The position numbers and the translations under genes are program-made. Under the pieces are notes generated by a model. The model saw only the letters and a list, made by a program, of their open reading frames with translations. It searched no databases and was not told the DNA's origin. From NCBI GenBank assembly GCA_019321725.1, contig CM033114.1:11698278-11762277 (forward strand): a DNA stretch of 64,000 nucleotides. Direction: 5' to 3'. Shown here piece by piece: positions 1-9,640 of the stretch (position 1 is the stretch's first letter; each line of letters opens with the position of its first letter). This stretch comes from Paulownia fortunei. Taxonomy: Eukaryota; Streptophyta; Magnoliopsida; Lamiales; Paulowniaceae.

Positions 1-420
1 ATGTTCCAGTATAGCAGGGTGCCAGTAGAGGATAGGGTAATGTGTGCCATTTTCATGCTTCGCGGTAATGGGCCATTGGTGGGACATGATCAGCAGCATA
101 GAGGACATTACTACCATGAGCTGGGACAGATTCAAGGAGTTATTCCAAAATAAATATTTCATGGCCCCAGTTCGCATGATGAAGATGAATGAGTTTATAC
201 AACTGCGACAAGGAGCAATGACTATTGGGGAATATATTCGTAAATTTGAACAACTGTTCAGGTTCACTACGCACATTGTCAGCACTGAAGCACTTAAAGT
301 AGAGAGATTTCTTGAGGGTTTGAGGCCAGAATTATATCGGGATGTGAATATGACAGGTACTCAAGGGGTGATATTTTCACAGGTGGCTAAGAGGGCACTA
401 GTAGCAGAACAGGCAAATTA
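1..420 (+). pseudogene. gag (retrotransposon capsid) fragment of chromovirus 1
   Basis: The longest open stretch is 44-421 and ends at TAA. It carries the Retrotrans_gag core: MSWDRFKELFQNKYF, then MNEFIQLRQGAMTIGEY, then FLEGLRPELYRDV. Gag forms the cytoplasmic particle that packages element RNA. In the first 70 bases the expected 'GHWWDM' block is read in two frames (GHWWDMI appears only after a shift near base 65), so the N-terminal part is frameshifted. The upstream start codon lies outside the window. The homologous gag of the second copy begins near 30595, which implies that a few hundred bases of gag and leader are missing to the left. Confidence 0.88.
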
Positions 421-770
421 AGAATCGCTCGTGCACAAGAGGTTCGACAGCAATTTAGACAGCAGGGACAGAGATGGATTGTGGGGCAAAAGAGGCCAGT
501 TCAAATGTAGAAGCCGATCCAAATACAGAAGCCGGATTTAAATTTCAAGGAGAACAAGGCCAACAATAAGAAGGTCAAAACAAGAGGCCAGGGGTCGAAC
601 AAGAAAAAGCACCGATGCCAGAAGCTGTGTGTCAGAAATGTGGTAATTGACATACTGGAGGCTGCTATATAGATACCAGAACATGTTTTCGATGTGGAAT
701 ACCAGGACATATTGCTAAATTTTGCCCAGGTAAACAGAACCAGACCAGCCAAAAGAATGTACCAGCCAAG
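421..770 (+). pseudogene. gag C-terminal nucleocapsid region with two zinc knuckles
   Basis: A basic, Gln-rich stretch follows the capsid, then two CCHC-like knuckles at about 628-729. The first reads C-x2-C then H-x4-C with a stop codon (TGA) between the second Cys and the His. The second reads C-F-R-C-G-x4-H-x4-C and is intact (CFRCGIPGHIAKFC). Zinc knuckles bind the element's RNA during packaging. Stops and frameshifts separate this part from both the capsid and the protease. Confidence 0.75.
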
Positions 771-1375
771 GTGTTCACCATGACTAGGGCGGATGCAGAA
801 GCAAATCCATCGGTGGTAATAGGTACACTTTATATTTCTAGTGTTCCAACACTTGTATTATTTGATTCTGGAGCTACGCATTCATTTGCATCCACTAAGT
901 ACGTGAAGAGGCTGGGTAGAATACCAGATGTAGTAGAAATCAGTTATAGTATAACAGTTCCCTCTAGAGATGCTAGACAAACTGATCGAATTTTGAGAGC
1001 TTGTGTTATACTTGTTGAAGGTAGAGAATTACATACTGATTTGATTGTACTGGATATGAATGATTACGACGTTATTTTGGGCATGGATTGGTTGTCAAAG
1101 TATGGGGCTACTATCAACTATAAGGAAAAGACGGTGACATTTCAACTTTCTGGAAAGAGTCTTTCACATTTACCAGCATTGTGAAGAATTTCAGATTCCC
1201 TATGATTTCAATAGTGAAGGCACAACTATTACTTGATGGTTGCGAAGGGTACTTGGTGAGTGTCATGAACATTGAGGAACAACATCCACCAACTCTGAGT
1301 AAAATACCAGTGGTACGAGAATATACTGAAGTATTTCTAGATGATCTTCCGGGACTGCACCAGATCGTGAAATAG
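771..1375 (+). pseudogene. aspartic protease domain and linker to RT
   Basis: The open frame 771-1184 contains the catalytic motif LFDSGATHSF (Asp codon at 864) and the second conserved block DVILGMDWLSKYGA, both typical of gypsy pepsin-like proteases that cleave the Gag-Pol polyprotein. The catalytic Asp-Ser-Gly triad is preserved. A stop at 1182-1184 interrupts the polyprotein. The linker 1185-1375, in another frame, retains the [20 protein letters not shown] motif found just upstream of RT in this group. Conserved residues suggest a fairly recent loss. Confidence 0.88.
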
Positions 1376-2280
1376 AGTTTGTTATTGACATACAACCAGG
1401 AACGCCTCCAATTTCTAAAACTCTTTACAAAATGGCTCCCTTGGAGTTGAAAGAATTGAAAGTACAATTACAGGACTTGTTGGATAAGGGATTCATCAGA
1501 CCGAGCTTTTTACCTTGGGAGCACTAGTTCTATTTGTACGTAAGAAGGATGGCACCATGAGACTGTGCATTGATTATCAAGAGTTGAATAGGGTCACAAT
1601 TAAGAATAAGTATCCGTTACCTAGAATCGATGATTCATTTGACCAGCTTCAGGGGGCCGCAATATTTTCAAAGATTAACTTACGCTCTGGGTACCATCAA
1701 TTGAAAATAAAGGAAGAGGATATCTCCAAGACGACATTTAGTACAAGATATGGGCACTATGAATTTTTTGGTGATGCCATTTGGATTGACTAACACTCCA
1801 GCAGCATTCATGGATCTGATGAACAGAGTGTTTAAAGAATTTCTGAATAAATTTGTTATTGTGTTCATAGATGACATTCTAGTTTACTCCAGAACTAAAG
1901 AAGAGCATGCCGCACATTTAACACAAGTATAAAGGTCCTGAAAGTGAAGCAGTTATACGCCAAATTCAAGAAATGTGAGTTCTAGTTGGATCGTGTGGTA
2001 TTCTTGGGACATGTTATATCAGGAGCGGGAATATCAGTAGATCCAAGTAAAGTTGAAGCTATCAACAACTGGATGCAGCCTACTAATCCTTCAGAGGTGC
2101 GCAGTTTTCTAGGTTTAGCTGGATATTATCGAAGATTTATGGAGGGGTTCTCTAAGATTGCAATGCCATTGATGACACAATTAACCAGAAAATGGGTGAT
2201 GTTTAGATGGACGGATATATGTGAGCGAAGTTTTCAGGAGCTGAAAAAGAAGTTGACTTCAGCACCTACTCTCTCAATTT
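1376..2280 (+). pseudogene. reverse transcriptase, chromovirus 1
   Basis: RT blocks occur in order: [21 protein letters not shown] (from about 1521), [24 protein letters not shown], then after a frameshift near 1770 [13 protein letters not shown], and the polymerase active site FIDD at 1864-1875 followed by ILVYS. A further stop at about 1930 precedes a third open stretch (1986-2303) with [18 protein letters not shown] and the thumb motif [13 protein letters not shown]. All catalytic aspartates are visible, but at least two frameshifts and a stop make it non-functional. Confidence 0.92.
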
Positions 2281-2704
2281 ATCAGGTACGGGAGGATTCG
2301 TAATTTACAGTGACGCATCGAAGAATGGATTAGGATGTGTACTAATGCAGAATGGCAAAGTAATTGCGTATGCATCCAGACAACTTAAATAGTATGAAAA
2401 GAATTACCCCACGCATGACTTGGAACTTGCTGCTGTAGTATTTGCACTTAAAATATGGAGGCACTATTTATATGGTGAACGGTGCGAGATTCTTACTGAT
2501 CACAAGAGCCTCAAATACTTCTTCACACAGAAAGAGTTGAATATGCGGCAACGGAGATGGCTGGAACTAGTAAAAGATTATGATTGTGTGATCAATTACC
2601 ACCCAGGTAAAGCCAATGTTGTAGCTGATGCATTGAGCCGAAAATCCACACAAAGTACAATAGCTATGGCTTTAATTCAGAAACCGAAACTGAATGATTT
2701 GTAG
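2281..2704 (+). pseudogene. RNase H domain, chromovirus 1
   Basis: RNase H degrades the RNA strand of the RNA:DNA hybrid. The four acidic positions can be followed: SDASKNG (Asp at 2312), the DLELAAV block, [10 protein letters not shown] (Asp at 2498), and VVADALSRK (Asp at 2627). A frameshift separates this domain from RT near 2300. A stop codon (TAG at 2390-2392) replaces the Glu usually found in the RQLK-E-YEKNY block. The catalytic residues themselves appear intact. Confidence 0.9.
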
Positions 2705-4001
2705 AAAATGAATATAGAGATTTTACATACAGGAGTAATAGAGGCAAAGTTGGCAGCCCTGACGCTTTAAACCTACGCTAATTGATAGGATCAAACAAGG
2801 ACAGCGAGATGATGAATATCTCATCAATATGAGAAAATATGTTGCTGTAGGGAAGTCTCCTGAATTTGAGATAACTCAGAATGATATTTTACAATTTAGA
2901 GGGCGGTTTTGTGTGCCAAATATTGATAACATTCGGGAAGACATTTTAAAAAAGGCACATTCAACCCCTTATTCAGTACATCTAAGGGCTACCAAGATAT
3001 ATAGAGACTTGAAAATGCATTATTGGTGGCGGAGTACGAAGAAGGACATCGCCCAGCATGTGGAGCAATGTCTAATATGTCAGCAGATAAAGGCCGAACA
3101 TCAAAGACCTGCAGGGAATTTGCAACCTCTGCTTATTCCAGAATGGAAATGGGAAAGGATCACTATGGATTTCATAACTGGTTTGCCAAAGACTACTAAG
3201 GGTCATGATGCTATTTGGGTTATCGTCGACAGATTGACCAAGTCTGCTCATTTTCTTCCTATATGTTCTACTTATTCCATGGATCGCTATGCCCAATATA
3301 TATGTTCAGGAGATTATCAGACTTCATGGTGTGCCATTGTCTATTGTTTCTGATAGAGATTCAAGATTTTTGTTTGCTTTTGGAGGAGTTTACACAGAGC
3401 TTTAGGAACACAATTATCATTCAGTACAGCATATCATCCTCAAACGGATGGGCAATCTAAACAAATAATACAGACATTGAAGGATATGCTTAGAGCTTGT
3501 GTATTAGACTTCCAAGGTCAGTGGAGTAAATTCCTACCTTTGGTGGAGTTTTCGTACAACAACAGCTATCAGACTAGCATTGGAATGGCTCCCTATAAAG
3601 TATTGTATGGCAAAAATGTAGGTCTCCGATATACTGGGATGAAGTGGGTGAGAAGAAACTTTTGGGCCCAGATATGATTCGAGAATGATAGAAGCTGTGT
3701 CACGGATTCGCCATAGAATGTAAACTACCCAAAATCGACAGAAACGTTATGCAGATCGATGAAGAAGGGCGCTGGAGTTTACGGTAGGAGATCATGTGTT
3801 TTTGAAAGTAGCACCAATGAAGGGCATTATGCGGTTTGGAAAGAAAGGAAAATTGAGTCCCAGATACATTGGCCCATTCTATGTGATTGAAAGAATTGGT
3901 GATGTTGCTCACAGACTGGATCTGCCAATGTCTATGTCCTAAATACACAATGTATTTCATGTGTCTATGCTGAGGGAATATATTGCTAATCCTCTCACAT
4001 T
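2705..4001 (+). pseudogene. integrase, chromovirus 1, with catalytic Glu replaced
   Basis: The open part 2829-3353 holds the HHCC zinc module (HSTPYSVH ... CLICQQIK) and the first catalytic Asp in WERITMDFITGLPKT. The second Asp ([10 protein letters not shown], about 3335-3365) is reached only after a frameshift near 3295. The third acidic position, normally Glu in the QTDGQSE motif, is an AAA (Lys) codon at 3459-3461. The C-terminal part, with the GPRYIGPF-type fold region (about 3850-4000), is scattered over several frames with stops. Integrase inserts element cDNA into the genome; this copy is dead. Confidence 0.9.
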
Positions 4002-4202
4002 TTGAAGAATGAACTAGTAGAATTAAAGGCAGATTTGAGCTATGAAGAAAAACATGTACAAATTTTGTTACGAGAAGTGAAGCAGCTGAGAAATAAACAG
4101 ATTCCATTGGTTAAAGTGTTATGGAGAAACCAATTGATAGAAGAGGCCACTTGGGAAAGGGATAAGGAAATGAGAACTAAGTATCCAGAACTTTTTCGGT
4201 AA
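4002..4202 (+). pseudogene. chromodomain at integrase C-terminus
   Basis: The 66-codon open stretch ends with the chromodomain signature of plant chromoviruses: LRNKQIPLVKVLWRN, then EEATWE and the terminal YPELF before the stop at 4200-4202. In the family this domain is thought to direct insertion to heterochromatin. It is out of frame with the preceding integrase remnant. The homologous domain in the second element is at about 34501-34669. Confidence 0.85.
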
Positions 4203-4228
4203 GTGAAATTTTGGGATGAAATTTTTAT

Positions 4229-4241
4229 AAGGAGGGGAGGA
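4229..4241 (+). other. polypurine tract of chromovirus 1
   Basis: A run of purines (AAGGAGGGGAGGA) lies directly before the LTR start TGTGATACC at 4242. This is the plus-strand primer position expected in LTR retrotransposons. Confidence 0.85.
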
Positions 4242-6404
4242 TGTGATACCTGAGTCTCTTACTACTCACATGGCCAAATATGATTCATGCATTATATGTC
4301 AATTTATATGCTATTTGCATTTCTATTGACATTGCATAATTTATTTCATTTTTATACGAACATTCTTGAATATTAAACTTAATTCTGGAGCTCTTGCACG
4401 ATATTAGTTATTGAATTTTTAATCTAAGTAGTTGATTTTATATTGAAATAAAAAGAAAATGAGGTGGATCAATATTAGATATAGATAGGATATATAGGTT
4501 ATAATTTTGGAAGTGCTAAAAGTGTTACCAGTAACCTTATACTGTTTAATTTGATTTGATCAAGTTATTTCAAAAGTATATATTTATAAATTAGCATACT
4601 TGGGATATTGGACATGATATAATATGATTTAAGTGTCATATTACAATGCCCATATGTGCATATGATTTTAGAAATGCAAACTAGATAATTCTTTAAGAAT
4701 CGGATGCGAAACGGTTTGCAGATCGAATGAACGGATATAGGAATTACCTATGAGAATGAATGGTGATTAAGATAGGTTGCAACCAAATAAAAATAGGTGA
4801 GACACACAAGATTAGGGCTGCAAGATAAGGGGAAAAATCAGATTTGCCATTTACTTGCCACCTCATGCTTTCTTATTAACCTTAAGCTAACATCTCAAGC
4901 TAACACCTCAAACCCTTCACCCTTAAGCAATGAACAGACCCTCATTTCAGCCATTTTCATCTTCCAAACACACACCTTAAGGTCTCCAAGTGATCCAAAT
5001 TGATTCCAAGTTGAAATAAAAGCAAGAAAAGCAAAGGAGAAGTGATTACCATTAAGTTAACCCCAAAATCTGCATAGGTAACACTTATCTATGATTTTGC
5101 CTTTGGTTTTCATATTATTATGAATGGTTTTATTGTTTATTAAGCTTTCAATATCTCTTATAAAAGTTTTAGAAAGTTTTTAGTTAGACTTTGGTGCACA
5201 AAGAAAGGGTTTTTGATGACAAACACTTAATAGGAAATACTTGTGACAGAAACTGTCATCTTACTATTTTCTTGTGTTTTAGGCTTCAAAAGTATATGGT
5301 ATGTTGAATAAAACCTATAATTATTACCATTTACATGACCATATATGAGTTAATAGTATTGGAATGAATTTTTATCAGTTGGAAATTGAAATAGAGAATG
5401 ATATTGGAGAAACACTCAAACTGCCAAAATAGCAAAATCTATTTTGGTGTGCTGTGAAGAAAACAAATTAAGGGAGCTAAATCCATTATTTTTGGTAATA
5501 TTATGACCTAGTTATCTCCTTATATATGTTATCTAAGTATGGTGAAAGTATTGGAGTGATTGAATATACTTAATGGTGCCAAAACCATTAATGTCATAAA
5601 GTGTGCAAAACTGTCACGGTAGGAAACAATCTGTTTCAGTATGTCATGAAGAGAGCTGAACTTGGAAAGCTATATCCATTATTTTTAGCAATTATATGAT
5701 ATGGTTACATTTATATACATGTTATCTAAGTGTGGTAAAAATTTGGGAGTGATTGGATATGCTTAGGGATGTTAAAATTATCATGCAACTAAACTTGACA
5801 GCAAGAAAATATGAAAATGTGAATCTGCCACATTTGATCACTTAGCATGTTTCAACCTAGACATGTTACTATTGAGTGTTAACAATTAGGCACATACTAT
5901 TAGAGTTATAATACTTCAATTACATGATGTTTTCATGTATTTAAGATGAGAAATTGAGGTATTTGAGTGGCTATATTGGGTTCTAGTTTGTGAAAGCTTG
6001 ATTGTTAGCTTATAGCTTGGTGTTTAAGGTCTAGTATGAAATTTTGTGCTTTCAACTTGCCAAATTGGGAATGGTGCTTGATGTTGGGTAACATTACAGG
6101 CTATTTTACATCTAAGGTTGAAGAGGAATACTAAACAAATTTAGACTAAGCCACCAACCAAGTGAAAGGTAAGTAAAGATTCATTTGCAACTACAATGCA
6201 TACACATAGTAGATGTGTGAATTATATGTAATATCATAAATCATATGTGCATAGTAGAGGGCTCTCAATTGAGTATACATACATGGGCATTATCATTAGC
6301 ACGTGCATGCATCATATACGAGCATTGTGATAAATCTTGCATTTGCACGGCATGATTCAGAGAAAGGAAAATATTTTGCTGACCACTACTAGTGCACCGA
6401 AGCT

Positions 6405-6490
6405 GCATGGATTTGCATGGTTTTATGCATGGATTTGCAGGTTCGCGTGCATAGATTTGCATGCGTATGAGTATGCATGGATTTGCATGC
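6405..6490 (+). repeat. tandem RY-motif (CATGCA) / ATGCAAAT array in the LTR
   Basis: Four imperfect copies of GCATGGATTTGCATG start at 6405, 6427, 6449 and 6475, a period of about 22-26 bp. On the other strand each reads as ATGCAAAT plus CATGC. The array is conserved in the inverted solo LTR (units near 56074, 56101, 56124 and 56145). CATGCA is the RY element recognised by plant B3 factors of the ABI3/FUS3/LEC2 group. A regulatory role here is inference. Confidence 0.7.
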
Positions 6491-6954
6491 TTATATGATT
6501 ATTGGCCATTGGATTATGGCGGTGTACAGAGCTCTTTTCCGGTGCATGGGATAGTAGTGTTGGTCAGGGCCCAAGAAAGAAATGACTTTGAGAGAAATAT
6601 TTTGATGCATAAAATTGCATTGTGAGCATAGCATTTTGAGTTGCATGACTTGATATTGTGGATTATTCTTTAACATGCATAATCTTTACTTGCTGAGCGT
6701 TAGCTCATATAGTTTATGCATTGTAGGTGAGTACGACGATACTTGAAGCATCTTTTATTGGCTGGGCGGCGGTTGGAGCTCCTGCAGGTGTCTGAGAGAG
6801 TGTGTACATGAATGACGACCTATTGGGCTATCTTGTTGGCTTGTTATATTTTGAGTCTATTGTATTATATTTTTAGACTGGTACTATATTTTGCTTTTAA
6901 AAACTTTACTGTAAATAAGTATGTAAATATTGGGTCGTTGTGGGTGTTGAGCTT

Positions 6955-6964
6955 TTATATAAAT
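6955..6964 (+). promoter_or_regulatory. candidate LTR TATA box
   Basis: TTATATAAAT lies about 190 bp before the LTR end. The same motif is kept in the inverted solo LTR at about 55600-55610. The position would fit a core promoter near the U3/R border, but an AT-rich LTR offers many such matches. Confidence 0.4.
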
Positions 6965-7146
6965 ACCGATCCTGCTATATACATGACGTGTTATAAAGTA
7001 TTTTAAATAGGGTTGTGCATGTAAGAAGTGATTTATTTTTTCTTAAAGTGTAAAAAAAATATATATATATATTCCATACATGAACACAGGTTCTATAATG
7101 TCAAATTATAATATATATCTAGTTGTGTAATAATGGGGGTGTTACA

Positions 7147-7350
7147 ATAGGGCTTTTGATCATGGAGTTATGCTAGAGTTATACCCAAAATATAAAAATT
7201 GCACAAGTTTAGAAACATGCTTCTTTTGATCTTTTTATATTTATTGATTCCTTAACGCAAAATATTAATAAAATAATAATATTAACAAGAATAAAGCAAG
7301 AAAAGTATAAAGGATTTAATACAAAAATATGTAAAAATATGCACTTATCA
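7147..7350 (-). repeat. Athila-like LTR fragment, minus strand, interrupted by chromovirus 1
   Basis: The reverse complement matches two blocks of the LTR at 44414-45492: the first ~125 bases (TGATAAGTGCATAT..., ending here at 7350) and the block around GCATGTTTCTAAACTT ... ATCAAAAGCCCTAT (7147-7212). About 190 bases between them are deleted. The rest of this LTR lies left of the window because chromovirus 1 sits in it. The flank beyond 7350 does not resemble the polypurine tract of this family, so 7350 is probably an outer element edge or a solo LTR end. Confidence 0.8.
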
Positions 7351-9240
7351 AACACTCCAAGTATTCAACATGCGTAAAAGTGTTGACAATCAAACTGAAA
7401 TCAAAATAGATTGGATTAATAATAATGCACCATTCTTGGGATAGCAAAATATTTTATTCAATCTAAATTGATATGTGGGGTTTTTTCTATTTCTATATTT
7501 CTGACATATCTATTACACCTATATATATAGTTGATATTGTAATTATGAATAAAAGATAGAAATGAAAATCTTATAACCCTTTTGGGCATTTTATTCACGA
7601 ATGAAGGCTAAATGGCTGAACTATGTTATGTGTTTGTGTTTTTCTATCTCTGTTTAATATGTTTCAAATTTTAATAGGGGTCATGCCTACAACATAAACA
7701 AGTTATCAAGGGTGTCGGAGGTTATCCCTATGAAAATACTCTGACGCTCAAGTCAGAACAAAAACAGAAAGAAAATAGTTAAGAAACAGAAAGCTGATGT
7801 ATCTCTCAATCATGGAAATATGGGGTATTTATAGTTTTTTAAAGGGATATTTTGTTTCGGTGTAGTGCAATACAATGCATAGACTACTAGGGATTTTCCA
7901 GGCCTGTAGGCTTGGGTCATCTCTATTGGGCCTCTTGAACATAATTATTGGGCCTACAATATAATTAGCCCATCAAGTATATAGCATAATCGCTTGTATT
8001 GTTAGAAGCGTTACGAGGAGAAAAAGTGAATAAGTTAAGTACAATGTATTAAGAAACACCTCTGAAGCTCAATTACATGGACATTAAAAGATATAAAGAT
8101 CCTCATTTTAATTTATATTCTAATGAACAAATAAGAAAAAAAGGGTAGTTAAAATGTAACCATGAAAAATTATTCTCACTTTAATATAGAGTATTGGTTG
8201 TGTAGGTTGGGCTTGTTTCGCTAATTTTTTAGCCCAATCCAATATTTATAATTTTGAATTTACCTTACCCAAGAAGTCCGACCTTACCATTATTGAAACC
8301 ACAATTTGCACTTTGTTTGGTCATTGCGGATTGTAATATAGAGAATCTAAATTTGATTTTCAATTATGCTAAACTATAATTTAAATTAAACAATGTTCTT
8401 ATATCATATCTTATATGTACACAAAAAAATTATGTATGTATAAATAAATAAAGTCAAACTTAAGATCAAAGTATATACTTAACTAGAGGTAACATGAACT
8501 TATATATATATTTTATTTCAAAATGATAATTAAGAAATTTAGTCTTTTAGAGAAATATTAGGTTATGTTTGGAATCGATTTTCATTCCCCATATATGTTT
8601 TTCCAGACGCAAACATGTTTGCGAGGGTGCACATTTTTAAACAGAAAATGGATGTTTTACTAAGATTGTGACTTTTGGATGTCTTTTGGACTTGTGTGGA
8701 AAACATTTGAAACCAGAACTCCCGTAGGCTATTTTGCTAATATCAAGTAGTGACCCTTCAATGTCAAAGACTTTGTAGAGATATTCTCAAATGTTGATTT
8801 ATGAGGTTTGAGAGACTTTGTCACTCTCTAGTATGAAATAGATTTCCATTTTTCTCCTTAAAATCTTGTAATCTATATACAAACCTATACACAGACAAAG
8901 CATACACTTGTCACCACACATTCTCCACGATAGACACCCGTCCAACATCTTCTCCTCAACAAAAAAGTTACGGAGGTAGCATCCATCACCAATGACTTTT
9001 TTTATCACTATTGTTGGTTTTTTATGTTGTGGGCTTGTTGGGTTGATTTTGTTGTGGCCTTCGCCCATGGGTTATTAATTTGCTTATCAGCTTCGTTGTT
9101 GACTGTTCTGGAACTAAATGCAATTTATTTTTCAAATATATGATTATGTGATATTTTGCTTCCTCTTAGATGTTTTGTGTGGATTTATTCTTTACTTTAG
9201 CATGAGTAGGATATTTTGAACCATAAATAATGGAAATTAA
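7351..9240. other. AT-rich intergenic DNA, no gene seen
   Basis: No coding frame with recognisable motifs. Two weak signs of older transposons occur: about 7690-7760 contains a CTGACGCTCAAGTCAG-type block often seen in plant LTR sequence, and about 8200-8290 has GGGCTTG/AGCCCAA tracts like those near 20.7 kb. An open frame at 8799-9068 (minus) has no recognisable domain. Confidence 0.5.
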
Positions 9241-9640
9241 ACACAATACACATAAGACAAGTTCAAGAAAACTTATCACAATTCGAATCTTTTACCATGG
9301 TTGAATCTCACATTCTTGAAGGCTCACTTTCATCCAAACTCAATCACATACAGAAGGGGTTTTGATCCACAATCCAAATGCTTCCTCAAGTGGTGTTTAT
9401 CTTCACTGTTTGATTATATTAACCTTTTTCTTTTCTATTTTTATTTCTTACATTATATTTAAAGAGTGCAGTTTTTTTTTCACATTTCAAAGTGGGAGAA
9501 ATCATGGGGAGAAGTTAACATGGTTATGGGTAGTTTTTTTTTTACTATAAAAAATAACCCACAAAAAATTCAACTTCAAACCACTTGGGTTGGGTCAAGT
9601 CTCATGGGTGATCCTTTAACCCAATTTAATATTTTTTACA
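9241..9640 (-). repeat. 3' LTR of the minus-strand copia element (partial, left edge uncertain)
   Basis: Reading leftwards from 9640 it starts TGTAAAAAATATTAAATTGGGTT and matches the remnant at 18295-18346 for about 40 bases (shared GGATCACCCATGAG). It follows directly on a purine-rich tract. I cannot find the terminal CA counterpart on the left side, so the length is a guess. Confidence 0.55.

Larger units (their letters stand above)
1..7146 (+). mobile_element. Ty3/gypsy chromovirus (Tekay-like), 3' part; 5' LTR lies left of the window
   Basis: Domain order gag, zinc knuckles, aspartic protease, RT, RNase H, integrase, chromodomain is that of a Ty3/gypsy chromovirus; the long LTR and the chromodomain motif fit the Tekay (Del) clade. 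The window opens inside gag, so the 5' LTR, primer site and gag start are missing. The frame is broken many times and the element cannot move by itself. Immediately after its LTR the sequence continues as a minus-strand Athila-like LTR fragment (7147-7350), so this element inserted into that older LTR; the expected 5-bp target duplication would be ATAGG at 7147-7151. It is the same family as the element at 28178-37473 and the solo LTR at 55417-58322. Clade assignment is inference from motif memory. Confidence 0.9.
4242..7146 (+). repeat. 3' LTR of chromovirus 1 (about 2.9 kb)
   Basis: Starts TGTGATACC after the polypurine tract and ends GGTGTTACA. The boundaries are confirmed by the inverted copy at 55417-58322, which has the same ends and nearly the same length. 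It contains a repeated CATGCA-rich array (6405-6490), a TATA-like box (6955-6964), a splice-donor-like GTAAGT at 6169-6174 and an acceptor-like TGCATTGTAG ending at 6726. A 68-codon GTG-started open frame (4797-5003) is shared with the solo LTR but has no recognisable domain, and I do not treat it as a gene. Confidence 0.92.

Noticed and set aside
4797..5003. 68-codon open frame conserved in two chromovirus LTRs (also 57562-57768, minus strand)
   Set aside because: It starts with GTG, has no domain, and its conservation is explained by the high overall similarity of two young LTR copies.
6405..6490. Regularly spaced repeats that could suggest a CRISPR array
   Set aside because: Units are about 15 bp at a 22-26 bp period, without true spacers or cas genes, in a plant LTR.
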